This document shows, piece after piece, positions 28,804-41,228 of a DNA stretch of 64,000 nt. Source of the DNA: Cerrena zonata (taxonomy: Eukaryota > Basidiomycota > Agaricomycetes > Polyporales > Cerrenaceae). Made by a program: the position numbers and the translations under genes. The notes under the pieces were generated by a model. It saw nothing but the letters and a program-made list of their open reading frames with translations, was not told where the DNA came from and ran no database searches. The DNA is taken from contig JASBNA010000009.1 in assembly GCA_038087015.1 (NCBI GenBank), positions 372,001-436,000 of the forward strand. The letters run 5' to 3'. Position 1 is the first letter of the stretch. Each line of letters starts with the position of its first letter.

Positions 28804-30644
28804 TCAAAACTTTGTTCTCCAGATCCCAGAAGACGAAGTCCCATCTTGATGGTAATAGACTTTGCGGATATTGTTGCCCCAGCGAGCGTATATGACCGAT
28901 TGAGGTGTTATACGCCCCGCACCGTACAGGGACTCAACAACCTTTAGAGCATCTCCTTCCGAGTCGGCCTTCAGGTGACAGTGTGGGATGGATAACGTTA
29001 CATTATCCCCAAGCCAAGATACATTCTTGCATAGCTCCTGGAGAGGTTTGACGTCTAGAGTCATTTTTGAGAAAGTGAGTGTCAAGAAACGTTTGCCATT
29101 GGGGGATGAGCAATGCTTCGCCTCCTGATAGATGGAATTAACAAAGTGAGAAGTACAATGCTCGAAGCACAAGTGCATCAGCATATCAAAGGGACGGAGA
29201 TTGGGAAGAAGTTCTCCTGGTTTGAGAAGCCCGAGGGGCTTTACTGTGAATTGTGGTAGGTCCGCGATATCCCTGAAAACCAGGTGATTCAGGGAGGAAG
29301 ATGAGAGATGTGTCTCAAATAGGCAGTGTAAAGAGTTAATGAGAACCTCGTCTGCGGTTGTTCCACGGCCATCCTTCCTTGACGCTTCATAGTCTGCATC
29401 TGGAACAACAGTGATGTCCACCAGGGGTACGTCTATGTCTTCCTTCGACTGCCCTGGCTCCCATCTTAGAACCCATCCTTTAAGAGATCGTTTTTCAATG
29501 TCAACGATCAGTGTCTTGATGGAAGAAAAGGAACGAAGGCAGCGGCGATCATCTGGGAAAATTACCCGACATTTTTTGCGAAGGACGGCACGAGAAACAA
29601 TTGCACGGATCTCGATTTTGGCCGTTTTAGGTACTGATATAGTACGTAAGAGATATTGGATGTCCGGCAAGCGAAGGGAAAGGTTAAGTCTTCAAAGCTT
29701 TCGAAAAGGCTTAGGATTTTCTGGCCCCGAGATTTCCGCAATAAAGTGTGAATTTCTACCCGAAATGTGATCATTATTGAGTGTGTGGAAAGTAAACTCT
29801 TCTAGGTTTGGGGAGTTGTCAAAGATTTGGAAGAAATCGTTGTCTCCATCCAGGTACTGCTTGCGTACTACAAACTTGAGAGTAGTGAGACTGGCGTACT
29901 TTCCCCATGGCAAACCGACTCCTTGAAGGCAAAGATGACGTAAAGATGGAGTTTTTCCGTTGCAAAGACAAGACAACGGATTTGGATCACCATTCTTGCA
30001 GCAACAATCTTCGGGTGAACACTTGAGCTGAAGTGTCTCAAGGCGAGACCCATCAGCATGGGTAAGCCAGGAGAAATCGTGGGGGCATTTTGACCAGATG
30101 TCCAAACACCGAATACGAGAAATGTGCTGTGCACACCAGTCTGTTTGCCTCCCGCCGTGACATATGATGTTGAGCAGTGAATTTCCAGATCGACGAAGGA
30201 TGAGACTCAAAAATCTCTCGTCAATCTTGAGTATGTCAATCTGACGCAAGACCCAGAGGCGTCTGACTGCTGGGGAATCTTCGCTAGCAAGCTGGCGCCA
30301 TGCTTTACAAACATGGGTTAGCTGTAAGAGAGCGTGAAGTTTAGCACCAGGACGGTCTTCTACTTCAGTCTCAGAGAGTGCTAGGTGGAAGATTTCCAGT
30401 AGAACATTTCCTGGCAGACGGCTGATCAACCGACGAGTGTTGGCCGCAGCCGCGATGCGTTGACAAGCAGCATTAAATGCCACTTCGAGCTGTTGAAGCC
30501 CTTGTGTTTCTTCTTCAAGAGAGACACTGTTAAGGCACATTAGGTTATATAGTAGAGCTCCTTCCGGTCAAAAAATTCGATTTACCTCTGTCTCATTAGT
30601 TTGACAAAGACCTTCCTGACATGTTCAAGAGGGTCTTCTACCAT
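28804..30644 (-). pseudogene. F-box/LRR-like paralogue A, in-frame stop
   Basis: The exon from ATG 30644 (MVEDPLEHVRKVFVKLMRQS) joins across the intron 30527-30585 to the F-box (ISRLPGNVLLEIFHLALS, then LLQLTHVCKAWRQLA). Leucine-rich repeat-like segments follow (LETLQLKC, LRHLCLQGVGLPWGKY) and the frame runs to 28804. At 29692-29694 it meets TGA in the middle of FRKL*RLNLSLRLPDIQY, where the paralogue at 33278-35163 has LRKLRRLHICLYLPDVQY, so the stop replaces an Arg codon (CGA to TGA is one base). Upstream and downstream halves are in the same frame and both still resemble the paralogues. I read it as a recently disabled gene. A functional truncated F-box protein, stop readthrough or a consensus error are alternatives. 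F-box proteins select substrates for SCF ubiquitin ligases. Confidence 0.65.
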
Positions 30645-31159
30645 TGACACTGTGAGGATAAGTGTACTAGATGGAGCTTGTGATTGAGTAGCATGAGTGA
30701 GGTGACATGGCTTAGAAGTGGGGGTGTGAGTCTCAATTGTTCCTATTTGTTTGTGTCGATGTACCTTTATTTACCGATCCCGCTAGTAATTATCCACACT
30801 GGCACTCGAAAGAGGCTAGTTGGTTCAAGTTAGCGTTATTTAGACCAAGAGATTTGAAACGACCCTAAGTCAACCTTCTTGCTACGACGCAGAAACGCGT
30901 GCTGTGTCGGAGGCCCCAAGCAGCTGCTCCGAGTTCAACGCGCATACTAACTACCATCCATTCTTCACGAGGCTTTGCTTCATCCGAGCCCGTTCCTTTC
31001 AAGAAGTTTTGGGGAGATATATTCGACGATTGATCGGCGACGAATGGCAGATCACGGTCACCTGACCGCGAAAGTTCAATATCGCGACGCGTTGAAACTT
31101 GACACGCGCTCTCAATCATACAACACTTCTCTTGAATCTTCACTAGGACTTGCTGAAAT

Positions 31160-32430
31160 ATGAGATATCACCACGCAAACACCGGGCTAACCTCTGATCT
31201 GTCTACAGCAGAATTGAATGAAGCGACTACCCCTCAAGTAGCGTATGTCGAGCCACCTTCTGACTTTGACAAGCTTGCTCCGGATGAGGCTAGTAGTATC
31301 TGGACAGAGCTGTCGCCTCTTCTTCAATCGCATAAGCTCTGGCTTGATGGAACAGAAGAATATGAGAAGAAACCGCCCCCACCTATGAAGGATCCGGAAG
31401 ACCCGTTTTGTGTGAAGGACGACGAGAATCATCTCGTGTTCGCTCCAGGAATTAAGCGACGCCGCGTGTTCTCGTACAGAATACTTGTCAGTTGCAACTT
31501 TGAATGAACAACCGATTCCAAAAACTAACGATGTGACAGTCACCTACTCATCGTATTTCTATTGATCAATTTGGTCGTATGGTGCATATTCGAGCCGTCC
31601 ACAAGAACGATATACATCTCGAGGCCCTAAAACGCCTCTCGGTGGCACACCCACTCAATCGGGTTGTCCCAGTTCTCTCCCTCATACGTCTTCAAGAATG
31701 GGTATTGATTTGCCAACCATATTGGGGAAAGTTTTGGTACTTCCGGGATGAAATAACCCACGTTCAACTTTGGCGAATCACACTAGATCTATTGGAGGCA
31801 AGTAGAACTATTCGAACTATTCGAACTATCCTGATCTGTACTACTAGGGACTTGTTTTCATGCATGAATGGGGGGTCTCGCATGGAGTAAGTGATCATTC
31901 AGAAATGTTCTACGGGTTTTCTTACAGTGTATATCAGGACATCCATCAGGGAAATATCCTATACAATCATTCAGATATAGGCCCACGACAAACTGATCCT
32001 ATCTTCCGTGTTGGTTACATCGACTTCGGAAGTGCATTTGTCTTCCCAATTGATGCTACTGACCATACCGTAACTCATGCAATGGCCCAGACGACTCCGC
32101 CTTCCGGCATCAAGGCACCAGAACAGTCTCTCAATGAAGGGTCATGGGATGCATATGCTGCTGATGTATACAATCTAGGGGCGATCTTGAAGGAAGAAAT
32201 TGCCGGAGAGGTATGAAGGTTCTACTTATTATATGTCTCACTTCTCACATCGCATCTAGGACTTCACCTTACTTGATGATATGATTGCACAAATGACCCC
32301 AGAGGATCCCTCCAAGCGTATTACTGCTAAGGAAGCTTTAAATATGATTCAAAATGCGCTAACAAAGGATCAAGAAGCTTGTGAAGCGCTAGGTCTCGTC
32401 AATAAAGCCTCAGCTTCCGTTCAACCGTAG
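31160..32430 (+). CDS. divergent protein kinase-like protein
   Basis: Five exons with introns at 31487-31539, 31798-31847 (GC-AG), 31887-31937 and 32211-32259. The N-terminus starts MRYHHANTGLTSDLSTAE. Kinase-fold motifs: VHIRAVHKND near the beta3 strand, HLEALKRL (likely helix C Glu), DLLEGLVFMHEWGVSHGDIH and QGNILY (HGDxxxxN catalytic loop), GYIDFGSAF (DFG), IKAPEQS (APE) and WDAYAADVYNLG. The beta3 position reads IR where classical kinases have IK, which occurs in some Agaricomycete kinase-like families. The catalytic Asp, Asn and DFG Asp are present, so activity is possible. Its length (about 350 residues) fits a single domain. The substrate is unknown. The closely related F-box genes flank it on both sides. 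Confidence 0.75.
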
Positions 32431-33277
32431 TTCTTGTGCAACCTTAAACGTCTTGGATGTTACCTTCTGACATGTTATAAAATATTACGTGGTGCGGAAA
32501 CACGTGCTGTCCTTGAGGCTCTCGGTCATTCATCTTATTTAAGTCAGTATCAACTGTAGTCGAGCATGTCATATTAGATATCATCATGAAAGTAAATTCC
32601 TTTCAGAACAGCGTGAAAACGGACCGACAGAAAGAGACACAAGGGTTTAATGGAAGCTAAGTTAGAAGATACATACATTCAGACATACAAGTTGTTGGGT
32701 ATACTTTGTAATTCTGTGTGGGTTTTGTGCATGAGTTCGTCTAGTGCTTAGTTAACGTTGCCCACGCTAATCGAAGTTGATCAGATCCTGTTACGAGTTA
32801 GTCCAGCTCCTCGCAACGCCATGACTGACTTCATTTCGCTTTATTGAGTCATAGTAACTGCTTCGAGTGTCCCAATGGTCCTCATGTTAACTTGGGGGGA
32901 GTATTGATGAGAGACTCAAACAAGCTGTCAGTGGCGCTTGCTGTGTTGGCCAGGCGAGAGCCGCTTTCGTAAAAAGGTGTATGATTATAGGACTAAATCA
33001 GAGAATATATATATCACATTTGTGTTTTGAACCTCGAGTCTTGAGCTATAGTGAATGCGGTTATACGCTCCTCTACCAATGGGTGGTGCCCCTTTCTGTG
33101 GCTAAAACATATTCGAGTAGGGATTTCTCGTACTAAACAATCACAGAGTTGTAACATTGTTCCAAGAAATATTAAGGGATAAATAAGTGATACAGTGAAG
33201 TGGGAAGAGTGACTAGATCAGATTTCCCCCCTTCAAGTCAGTTTTGAAGAAGACTGAGACTGTCAGAAAGTCCATAC
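32431..33277. other. intergenic, no gene recognised
   Basis: An 850-bp stretch between the ends of the kinase-like gene and F-box B, which converge here. AT-rich, only short frames, no repeat longer than a few copies was noticed. Confidence 0.4.
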
Positions 33278-35163
33278 CTAAGGCTGCCTTTCCTGCCACT
33301 TCCAGCTTCTATCTGATTCCGAATAACAACAGTCAAATATATGAACGATTTGGCTCCATTTTGCAGTTAATGTGGATTTTGGCACTGAAGACCTAATTTT
33401 TAACAAATGGTCTGCTGTTTCAAGAGCATCCCTTCGTGAATCAGCGGACAGTATGCAGTTCGGTATAGATAGGGATACCGCATCCCCAAACCACACCATG
33501 TTCTGCAATAGTTTACGAAGTGACTCCGTTGGCAGGATCATCTTGGTAAAGACAAGTGTTTGGAGACACCAGGCAGGAGCGGCTGAATGCTCCCCCTCTT
33601 GATGTATTCCATCGATGAAATCCAAGGAGCAGCCTTCCAGACGAAGGTGGCTGAGAAGGACAAATTGACGCAAGGATGGTAGAATGATGCGAGGTTTTAG
33701 AGAGGTAATCTGATTCTGCCCCTCTAGACGATGTCCACTGTCGCGGAGAACTAAATGATACAAGGAAGCGGGCGACAAGACTTTCAGGAAAAGGCAATGA
33801 ACCGAATCTAGAAATACACCATTGGCAACGTTTGCAGCACGGCTGTCCTCTTCTGGGTTATTACATGTGGCTGGCACGATGGTTATATCTATCAACGGAA
33901 GGTCGATACCCTCCCTTGACTCTGCTCCCCATCGTAAGACCCAACCTCTCATAGATCGTTTCTCTGCATTGACAATGAGAGTCTTCACCATCAGAAACGC
34001 TAATAGACAGCGTCTGTCATCGGGGAATATATTTCGATCTCTGTTCTTGATCACGGTGAGAGAGGTGAGGACTTGGATTTCGACTTTGGTCGTTTTTGGT
34101 GTTGATATTTGACGCATCATGTATTGGACGTCAGGGAGGTAGAGGCAAATATGAAGTCTTCGAAGCTTGCGAAGAGGCAGGGGATTACGGTCTGTTTGGA
34201 GGACCTTTGATAATTGGTCTTCCGAACTCCGTACAAACAGTCGTTCATCTACTTTGCAAGATATAGAAAAGTCCTGAAGGTTGGGTGAATCACGAAATAC
34301 GTCGAGAAACTCCTGGTCACCGTTCAATGATTGATACGGTACGCAAATTCGCAACGACGTCAGATTATGGTACTTTTTAGTTTCCCATGGAAGACGTATG
34401 CCATTCATCCAAAGGTTACGCAACTTCGGAGTGTTACCGTTGCAGAGTTGCGGCAATGGATTTTCATCGTGCCGAGGAGGGTGAGGATAGTAGTTAAGGT
34501 ACAGTGCCTCAAGGTGTTTGCCATCTGCATTGGGGAGCCAGGTGAAATCAGATGGATTTCGGGATTGTAGGGTGAGAGCTCGCATGCGTGAAATGTTTAG
34601 CGAGCACCAATCGACCAATTCTCGGTGACTGTTATGCAAATCAAGGCATACAGAAAGAAGAGCGTCTCCTGATCGTTGAAGAATGACTTTCAGAAGCTCT
34701 GGGTGGAGCCGAAGAGGGTCTATCCAACAGGATGCCCAAAGTTGTTTGATAGTAACATGGGAATTATCGCTAGTGAACTCTCGCCAGAACCTGCAAACTT
34801 GGGTTACAGAGATTAGCGATTTGAAGTCCGTATGAGCATTCGGCTCAGGGAGGAGGACTGAATGAAAGATTTGCCCTAGGATGTTCAACGGAAGACGGTT
34901 GATTTTCTTGCGTGCATTAATTGTGAAACAGAGATTTCGATATGCTGTATTGCACTCGTCAGAAAATTGCTCCAATCTCTTCGATTCTTCATTAGGAGAA
35001 GAACTAAAAGAGGCACATCAGGTTTATTTCTGGATGTATATTGCCGATGTGAAACATACCTCTCATCCAGCAAGCTCAGGTAGGTACTGGCCAAATTGTT
35101 AAGAGCTTGCATGGAACTACCCCGAGTTGAATCATGATGTTGGTGAATTTGGTGAAGGGACAT
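33278..35163 (-). CDS. F-box/LRR-like protein, paralogue B
   Basis: The first exon starts at ATG 35163 (MSLHQIHQHHDSTRGSS) and a 56-nt intron (35004-35059) joins LLDE to SSSPNEESKRLEQF. The F-box follows: INRLPLNILGQIFHSVLL, then LISVTQVCRFWREF. Downstream are leucine-rich repeat-like strands: LRALTLQS-type segments, LRNLWMNGIRLPWE and LRKLRRLHICLYLPDVQY. The frame is open for about 600 residues to TAG/TGA at 33278. It is clearly paralogous to the genes at 28804-30644 and 43578-45415, with matching exon 1-intron layout, LPLNILGxIF, TKVEIQVL-type repeats and the C-terminal KWQERQP / QWRERQP ending. As an F-box protein it would bind Skp1 and recruit substrates to an SCF ligase; the target is unknown. 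Confidence 0.85.
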
Positions 35164-36372
35164 CGATGTCGCTAGTGGCGAGAGGTTTAAGAGCGTGGAG
35201 ATTGTTGTCAGTAGCAAGAGGGTTGGGCTATAAATCCGTCCATCAATATCGTAATTTCCACACGTCAATCGAAAAACCCAATTTGTACACTTACTTATTG
35301 TGTACTTATAATAGAACGATGTGCCGTATTTCGTGTCCACAAAATTTGAATTGAACAGAACGAGACAAGGAAACCCAAGCCACTCACTACGACTGCGTTA
35401 GACGAGCAGGAACCAAGAAAACGGTGTTGGGAAAGTCATCTTCGTAGTACCGACCGCCTCCAAGTTATGTCCTACTCCGGCAGCACCGTTGGCTAATCCT
35501 CGCCCAATGCGTTCGTCATAGTTGGATCGCGCGCAGCTATCTGAACAAGACGTACCAAGCGAAAGTCTGTAGGGTTCCTGGATTTGGGTTGGTTTCCTGC
35601 TCGAAAAGTTGTCGCTCTTGGTGATCCGCAGTACGGATTTCTTTCCAGAATCATACCGAATAGCACCATGTGTATTTCAAATGATCTAGAAAGCTTTAAA
35701 GTTCTAGCCAAAACACCCCACCCTGGTCATCGTAAACAAAGTCAACATTTCCCTATGCAAAGCCAATGAGCACAAAAGAACAGACACGTAGCGTGAGAGG
35801 AGAAGAGAAAATCAGTCAATCTGTAGACGAGCCCAACAAGAAAAAGGGTCCGAAATGAATCTGAGAGAGGAAATGGAAGGAGACCGGAGAGAAGGAAAAG
35901 AAGAGAAGAAGAGAAGAGGACCTTTCATTAAGTAGAAAATAGTAAAAACAATGAGCCGGGATAATACTGATACCAGGTGGACGCGGATGGTGAGTTAAGA
36001 CATGGTTGTAGACGAGAAAAAGTGGGTCAAGATTTTGACGAGGACGAGGACGTGATGAGGGATGTGTGTGGTAGCGATACTATAACAATGGAGAGTGAGT
36101 CGACGAAACACCAAGTATCAAGAGTATGGGGATGAGGGGATGACGTGTGTGGACGGGATGAATGGAAGGTCTCGGACATCCGCGAATGGAAGACAAGGGA
36201 CTGGGAACAAGGTTTGAAGTTTGAAGGTGAGAGAGGGGAGATAGAACGTTCAGGGTGTGATAAGGTTACAGGGTTATGACATCATTTATCATCATACACA
36301 GATTAGATGTAGACACAAATAGATCCGTGTTCATGGTCATGGTCGGGTTCCTGATAATACGTTCGGACAATC
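35164..36372. other. intergenic with purine-rich tracts
   Basis: Holds the promoter of F-box B and the 3' flank of HAT1. A GA-rich tract is present at about 35850-35935 and GACGAGGACGAGG-like repeats near 36030-36050. No gene with motifs was recognised. Confidence 0.45.
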
Positions 36373-38568
36373 TCAGTGGATGAGGTTGAGGATACGGATA
36401 TAATCCTTCTTGATGATCTGGAATGTTTCTTCCAATTTGGCTTGACGTTCTTTCTGTTCTAGCTGGGTGAGGGCTTCCTGTAAACATCGTACCAATAAAA
36501 CATTGATCAGACACAGCTTAAGGGGAAACAAATCGAGTTACGCACGAAATTGAATCGATACACCCGATCCTTCACTTGAATCCGGTACCTCTTCAACGCA
36601 ACAGGATCGGTATCGTCAATGAACTTGAGAATCAACATCTCAAGTAAACGCTGGAACTGTCTCTGATTTTTTATCAACATTTGCCCAACCATCTTTCATC
36701 ATCACCCTCCGATCCAACGTACCTGCGCAATTTTGAACTCCCCCTTCCACTTCCCCGCCCAAACCTTATCGGTCGGCGGCATCAACTTCCCCTTCTTCGT
36801 CCCATTCGCACCCTCCCCATGTCTCCTCGAATGCGACGAATGTGTGTGGTGTGGTGGATGATGCGTGTGATGATGTGACATATTATGTCTACTCCGTACT
36901 GGTCCTCCATGTGTACTAGCTCCCCAATGTTCACCCAGAGCCTCCCGCATGAACGATTCATGATTCAGAAGCATCTTCAGGTCATTCCTGTCTCGGAGAT
37001 CTTCGAACACTTCCGCCGGGTCTTCGACGGTAAGCTCGGCGATGCGGGGTGAAGTGAGGACGTATTGGTAGATGGTGCTATAGAGAGCGGCTAGGAAGGG
37101 GGGGTAAGATGAGATTTTAGGTTTGGGTATACGGCTGTTGGCGGGGATGAGTACGTACAACCATGTCCTTCCTGTTGATAAGGCGGGAGAATCACGAATT
37201 GACTGTGGGGGGACGCATATAGTCAGTCAGGGCGCAGGAGGAGAACATTAAAATCGCGTCATCTTGCCTGATTCGTAGCCTGATCTTCTCAGGGTAGCAG
37301 TAGAAGGGGAACAGTGTCGAGTAGCCTACAAAGTGGTACGTCCAGACGTCGGGCGAGTGTTTCCGCTGGCGTTTCTCATACCTATATTACGGCAAAATGA
37401 GAACCAAGTAAGTAGATGATTAACATACGGGTAAAAATGAGAGACCGGAGGGGAGTTAAAAAATAAAATACGCACAAGATCACAAACTCCCATTCATCTT
37501 CCTCCTCTTTGATATACGACCCACCCTCGATGTAGAGCAAGATGAACAACTGCATCCTTCGGTGGTATTCCTTGAACCCGGGTGTTTTCCACGTAGCCTA
37601 GAACACAACCGGCACAAAAACATCAATCTCAATGAACGACGACTCTTCCCACCGCACCGGGCAACATGACAACAACCCAAGGTCTGAATAGAAGAAAAGG
37701 ACACGCACATGCCAAATCTCAAACTCCACCAACTCTAGATCCTCATCCGGTTCCGGCTCGGGCGATTTCCGAGTAGGCCCCGCACTGGGTTTCTGGTCCC
37801 ATGAGCTATTACTTGCTGCGTCTGGTCGCAGTTCGTGGCTTATGCGACGAGAGTAGGAGTTCATTTTGGTACCGAAGGGTTTGAAGGTGGCGGCTTCGTC
37901 TTCGATTTGTTTCCGGAAGGTCTCTTCGTCTTTGGTGTGGTCTAGACGGTACATAAATAAATTAGGGATCGGTTAGCGGAGTCCAGTGGGGTCGAGACGC
38001 GCTAGGGTATTAGAGGGACGAAGAAATGCGAGACTGACCTGGTAGGAGGACACCCGCCTCGACAAGTTTTGCCTCGATGTCATCTACCGCAGACGAAGGA
38101 GGTAGTCGTTCCTTGTAATTGACTTTGAAATACTGTCTTAGGGACGCGGAGGCGAATTTCATCTAGACGTGCCTCAAGTGTTAGTATTCAATTTACGACT
38201 TTAGACACTCAGTCACAACGGCGTACCTCTATCCGCAAACCCTTGTACCCATATACTTTCTGCTCGTCTCCAAAAATCTACACCACCCGACGCGAATCAA
38301 TTTCCCGAATCACAATTACGACACACAAGGGTAAAACATACCGGATACGTGAATGTGGGGTGGAAGCCATCGTAAGCCTCTTCAGGACTAAGGCTTTCCT
38401 CATCCGCCTTTGCACGAACTATCGAGATGGAGGGGGGTGGTCCGGAGGAGAAACGAACGCGTCAATGATAGTGGTCTTGAACGAGGGACGGTACCGCGCC
38501 AGAGTGAACTTACCTAGTGAGAGTGCAAAGGACTCGTTTACGTATGTTGTCCACTCTTCAGCATCCAT
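36373..38568 (-). CDS. HAT1: histone acetyltransferase type B catalytic subunit Hat1
   Basis: Acetylates newly made histone H4 (K5/K12) before chromatin assembly, with partner Hat2. The N-terminal domain begins MDAEEWTTYVNESFALSLVR and GFHPTFTYPIFGDEQKVYGY. The GNAT core has LYIEGGSYIKEEEDEWEF, then the acetyl-CoA loop QFVILPPYQQEGHGSTLY (QxxGxG). A helical C-terminal part (RQFQRLLEMLILKFID, RYRIQVKDRVYRFNF) ends IRILNLIH with TGA at 36373-36375. Exons join cleanly, for example LLP|DHTKDEE and IWH|ATWKTPGF. The length is roughly 450 residues, longer than yeast Hat1, partly because of a His-rich insert around 36790-36880 (plus-strand coordinates). Several introns of 50-90 nt. Confidence 0.92.
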
Positions 38569-39312
38569 GGCGAGTAGATGTAGGTGTTGTTAGCACAGAT
38601 TGGAGTTGTTTTATTGGAGACGAGGTACAGTAGTTGCCGCAGAAGTGTAAAACGCAAATAGGTTTCTCGAGAGAAGCTGTTTGACTGAGCTATACAGGGG
38701 AGAGGTATTGCCAAGAAGGGGCTGAGGAGAAGATGGAAGAGGGAAAGGGGCGAGGTAGAGAGTTGGGTTCGCGTAATAAGAGATGGAGGCGAGTGAGAGC
38801 AGTGAGAGCAGTCTCTCGGCCCTGGCCCAGGCTCTGCCAGCCCGACCTGTTCTTCCGATCGCCTTTGTCGCACGTCCAGACTCTGTTTCCCCTCCTGGCC
38901 AACTCTCCTCCCGCACACGCTCACTTCTCCTTATTCGCTCTCTCCCATTGCCAATCACCCATTCTTCCCGATCGACAACGCTGGCCACACACATGATTTC
39001 CACTACACTAGCTCCAGCGTTTGCACCAAATATCAAACACGAATCCATACCCCGTTTTTATTCCACACAACTGTCCTATCTGCCTTCCATCTTTACGGCA
39101 CCACACACGCTGCATCTTGCATCTCCTGCATCTAGTTTACCGAACCCACCCACCCCGCTCGTCACAGACCTATTCTCGTATTCAGTCCCAATTCCAATTC
39201 GCCATCAACCGGCTTTCTCCTCCGCACACTCCCCCCCGCATTCGAGAAACGACCACACAGAATCCGAAGCCCTTCACCCCCCTCGCTGAGCCCAATCCGT
39301 GAGGCGGCGGCT
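38569..39312. other. intergenic, pyrimidine/purine-biased, HAT1 promoter side
   Basis: Upstream of HAT1 and downstream of glutathione reductase. Open frames on both strands here (for example 38783-39289) have low-complexity Ser/Pro/Leu composition without motifs, so I treat them as chance frames in a CT-rich promoter region. Confidence 0.45.
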
Positions 39313-41228
39313 TTACCGGAGCGTCACCAGTTCTAGAACCGCAGCAATAAAAGAGGTATGATCAGCACCTTCCCTTTCCTTCTCTTCACATCATTCCCGG
39401 ATCCAAGACTGCCTCCCCAGCCCAATAAGGCTAAACAGGCAGCCCGGCCATCCAAAGAACCCAGACTATGAAGACTTGTAGATAGTAGATAGACGCACCT
39501 TCAGCGGATGTAGGGTGGATAGCTACCGTATTATCCAAATCTTCTTTCGTCGCGCCCATCTTGACCGCCACGCCAAAGCCTTGCATCACCTCGTCGCTGC
39601 CTAGACCGATAATGTGCACACCTACGACACGCTCCTCAGGGCCTACCACGATCAGCTTGTAGACAGATGGTTCCTTGTGTTCTTCTTCCACCATTGAGAA
39701 ATATAGAGCCCGGAAGGACGACTTGTCTAGCGACCATCAGCCTTAGTCAGTTAAACTTCGAGGGTGGATTGTGGTATATTATGAGACGCACAGATCTTGA
39801 CAGCCTCATCGCCGTATTTCTTCCGAGCTTGCGGCTCTGTCAGACCAACTGTGCCAATAGTCGGGTGCCTAAGATAAATAAAAACACGCAGCGCATGCAC
39901 CAATCAGACACCGTTAAGCTCAAGATATTCCGAATTTGAGTTTATACTCACGAGAAAACGACAGTAGGGATGTTGTCGTAATCCAATTTGTCATTCTTGA
40001 ACTTTTCAGGTCCGAATAACCTGTTCGATAGTCGCCTGCCCGCAGCGATGGCTACAGGGGTCAGGAGTGCTTTCCCTTGCACATCGCCAATAGACAGAAC
40101 GCCAGGAACGCTAGAATTCTGGTATTCATCGGTAACAACGTCACCCTTGTCGTCCAATTTGACACCAAGTTCCTCCAATCCGACACCCTCGGTGTTCGCA
40201 TGTCGTCCGATAGCCCACAATAGCTCGTCTACTTCAACCTTCTCGCCCTTATCTGTGAAAACAGTGAGAGGTCCCTGACTCTTCTCACCCTCAACCTTAA
40301 CAACCTTTGAACCCTTGTGGAATTTGATTCCAGTGTGGTCCATCCAGTTCGTCAAGGTATCTTGGATTGCAGGATCGAACGTCCTGAGGACAGTATCTCC
40401 ACGAATAATCATGTGAACCTCGCTTCCAAGAGTATTAAAAACTCCAGCAAGCTCGACAGCGATATATCCAGCACCAACAACAGCCACCCTCTTCGGTTGT
40501 TGTTCCAAATCGAAGAATCCATCCGAGTTGATACCTTGACTCGCGCCAGGGATATCTTCATCCTTGGGGACAGTAGGTCGTCCGCCAGTAGCAACAACCA
40601 CAAGATCGGTATTCAAAACGTATTTCTCGCCAGAAGGTGTCGTAACCTCAACTTGAGTTGGGGAAAGGAGTTTGGCGTGTCCGTGGTGCTCCTCAACTCC
40701 GTCGTTTTTAAGATTACGCTCGTAGATACCATTCAATCTGCGAATGTAGGCGTCACGTTTGGGTTTGAAGGATGCCCAGTCGAATTTGGGTTCTCCGGTG
40801 ACGTTGGTGAATCCGTAGGATGAGGCGTGACGGACTTTCTCGGCGATGTCAGCTGCGTGCCACATAACCTATAGTGGAAATCGTGAAGGTTAGGTATGGG
40901 TTTTGTGATATTTCATAGTTTGGCGGGACTGTATACCTTCTTGGGCACACAACCTGGGTATATGCGTCAGATATACCAGATACGTCCAAAATTCAGTCGT
41001 GACACGCACCAACGTTAACACAAGTTCCTCCCAAACGACCAGTAGCCTCTACAAGAGCAACTTTCTTTCCGTACGATGCAGCTCTACGCTATTGGACGTG
41101 TGTATCAGTTGAGACGAACTATAGCCGTGTGTGTGAATCCTGCTTACCGAGCCAGCGACACCACCACTTCCACCGCCCAAGAAAACAACATCATATTTCT
41201 CTTGTGAAGGTTTCGTTACAGGTGCCAT
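39313..41228 (-). CDS. GLR1: glutathione reductase
   Basis: NADPH-dependent flavoenzyme that regenerates reduced glutathione. From ATG 41228 ([20 protein letters not shown]) the FAD dinucleotide motif [10 protein letters not shown] is followed by the redox-active disulfide CVNVGC (split by an intron). The NADPH-binding [13 protein letters not shown] and the second FAD motif [20 protein letters not shown] are present. The active-site His-Glu dyad lies in AIHPTSAEE. The long frame ends elsewhere, but splicing across 39333-39498 gives the canonical C-terminus AEELVTLR with TAA at 39313-39315; the read-through end at 39430 is therefore an unspliced artefact. An upstream, in-frame, spliced leader without AUG may encode a mitochondrial targeting peptide (see findings). 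Confidence 0.93.

Noticed and set aside
38783..39302. Plus-strand 168-codon frame with Ser/Pro/Leu composition
   Set aside because: It sits in the CT-rich promoter side of HAT1, has no motif and overlaps other open frames in every phase.
39431..39500. Read-through C-terminus of glutathione reductase
   Set aside because: A GT-AG intron to the 20-nt last exon yields the family-conserved ELVTLR end.
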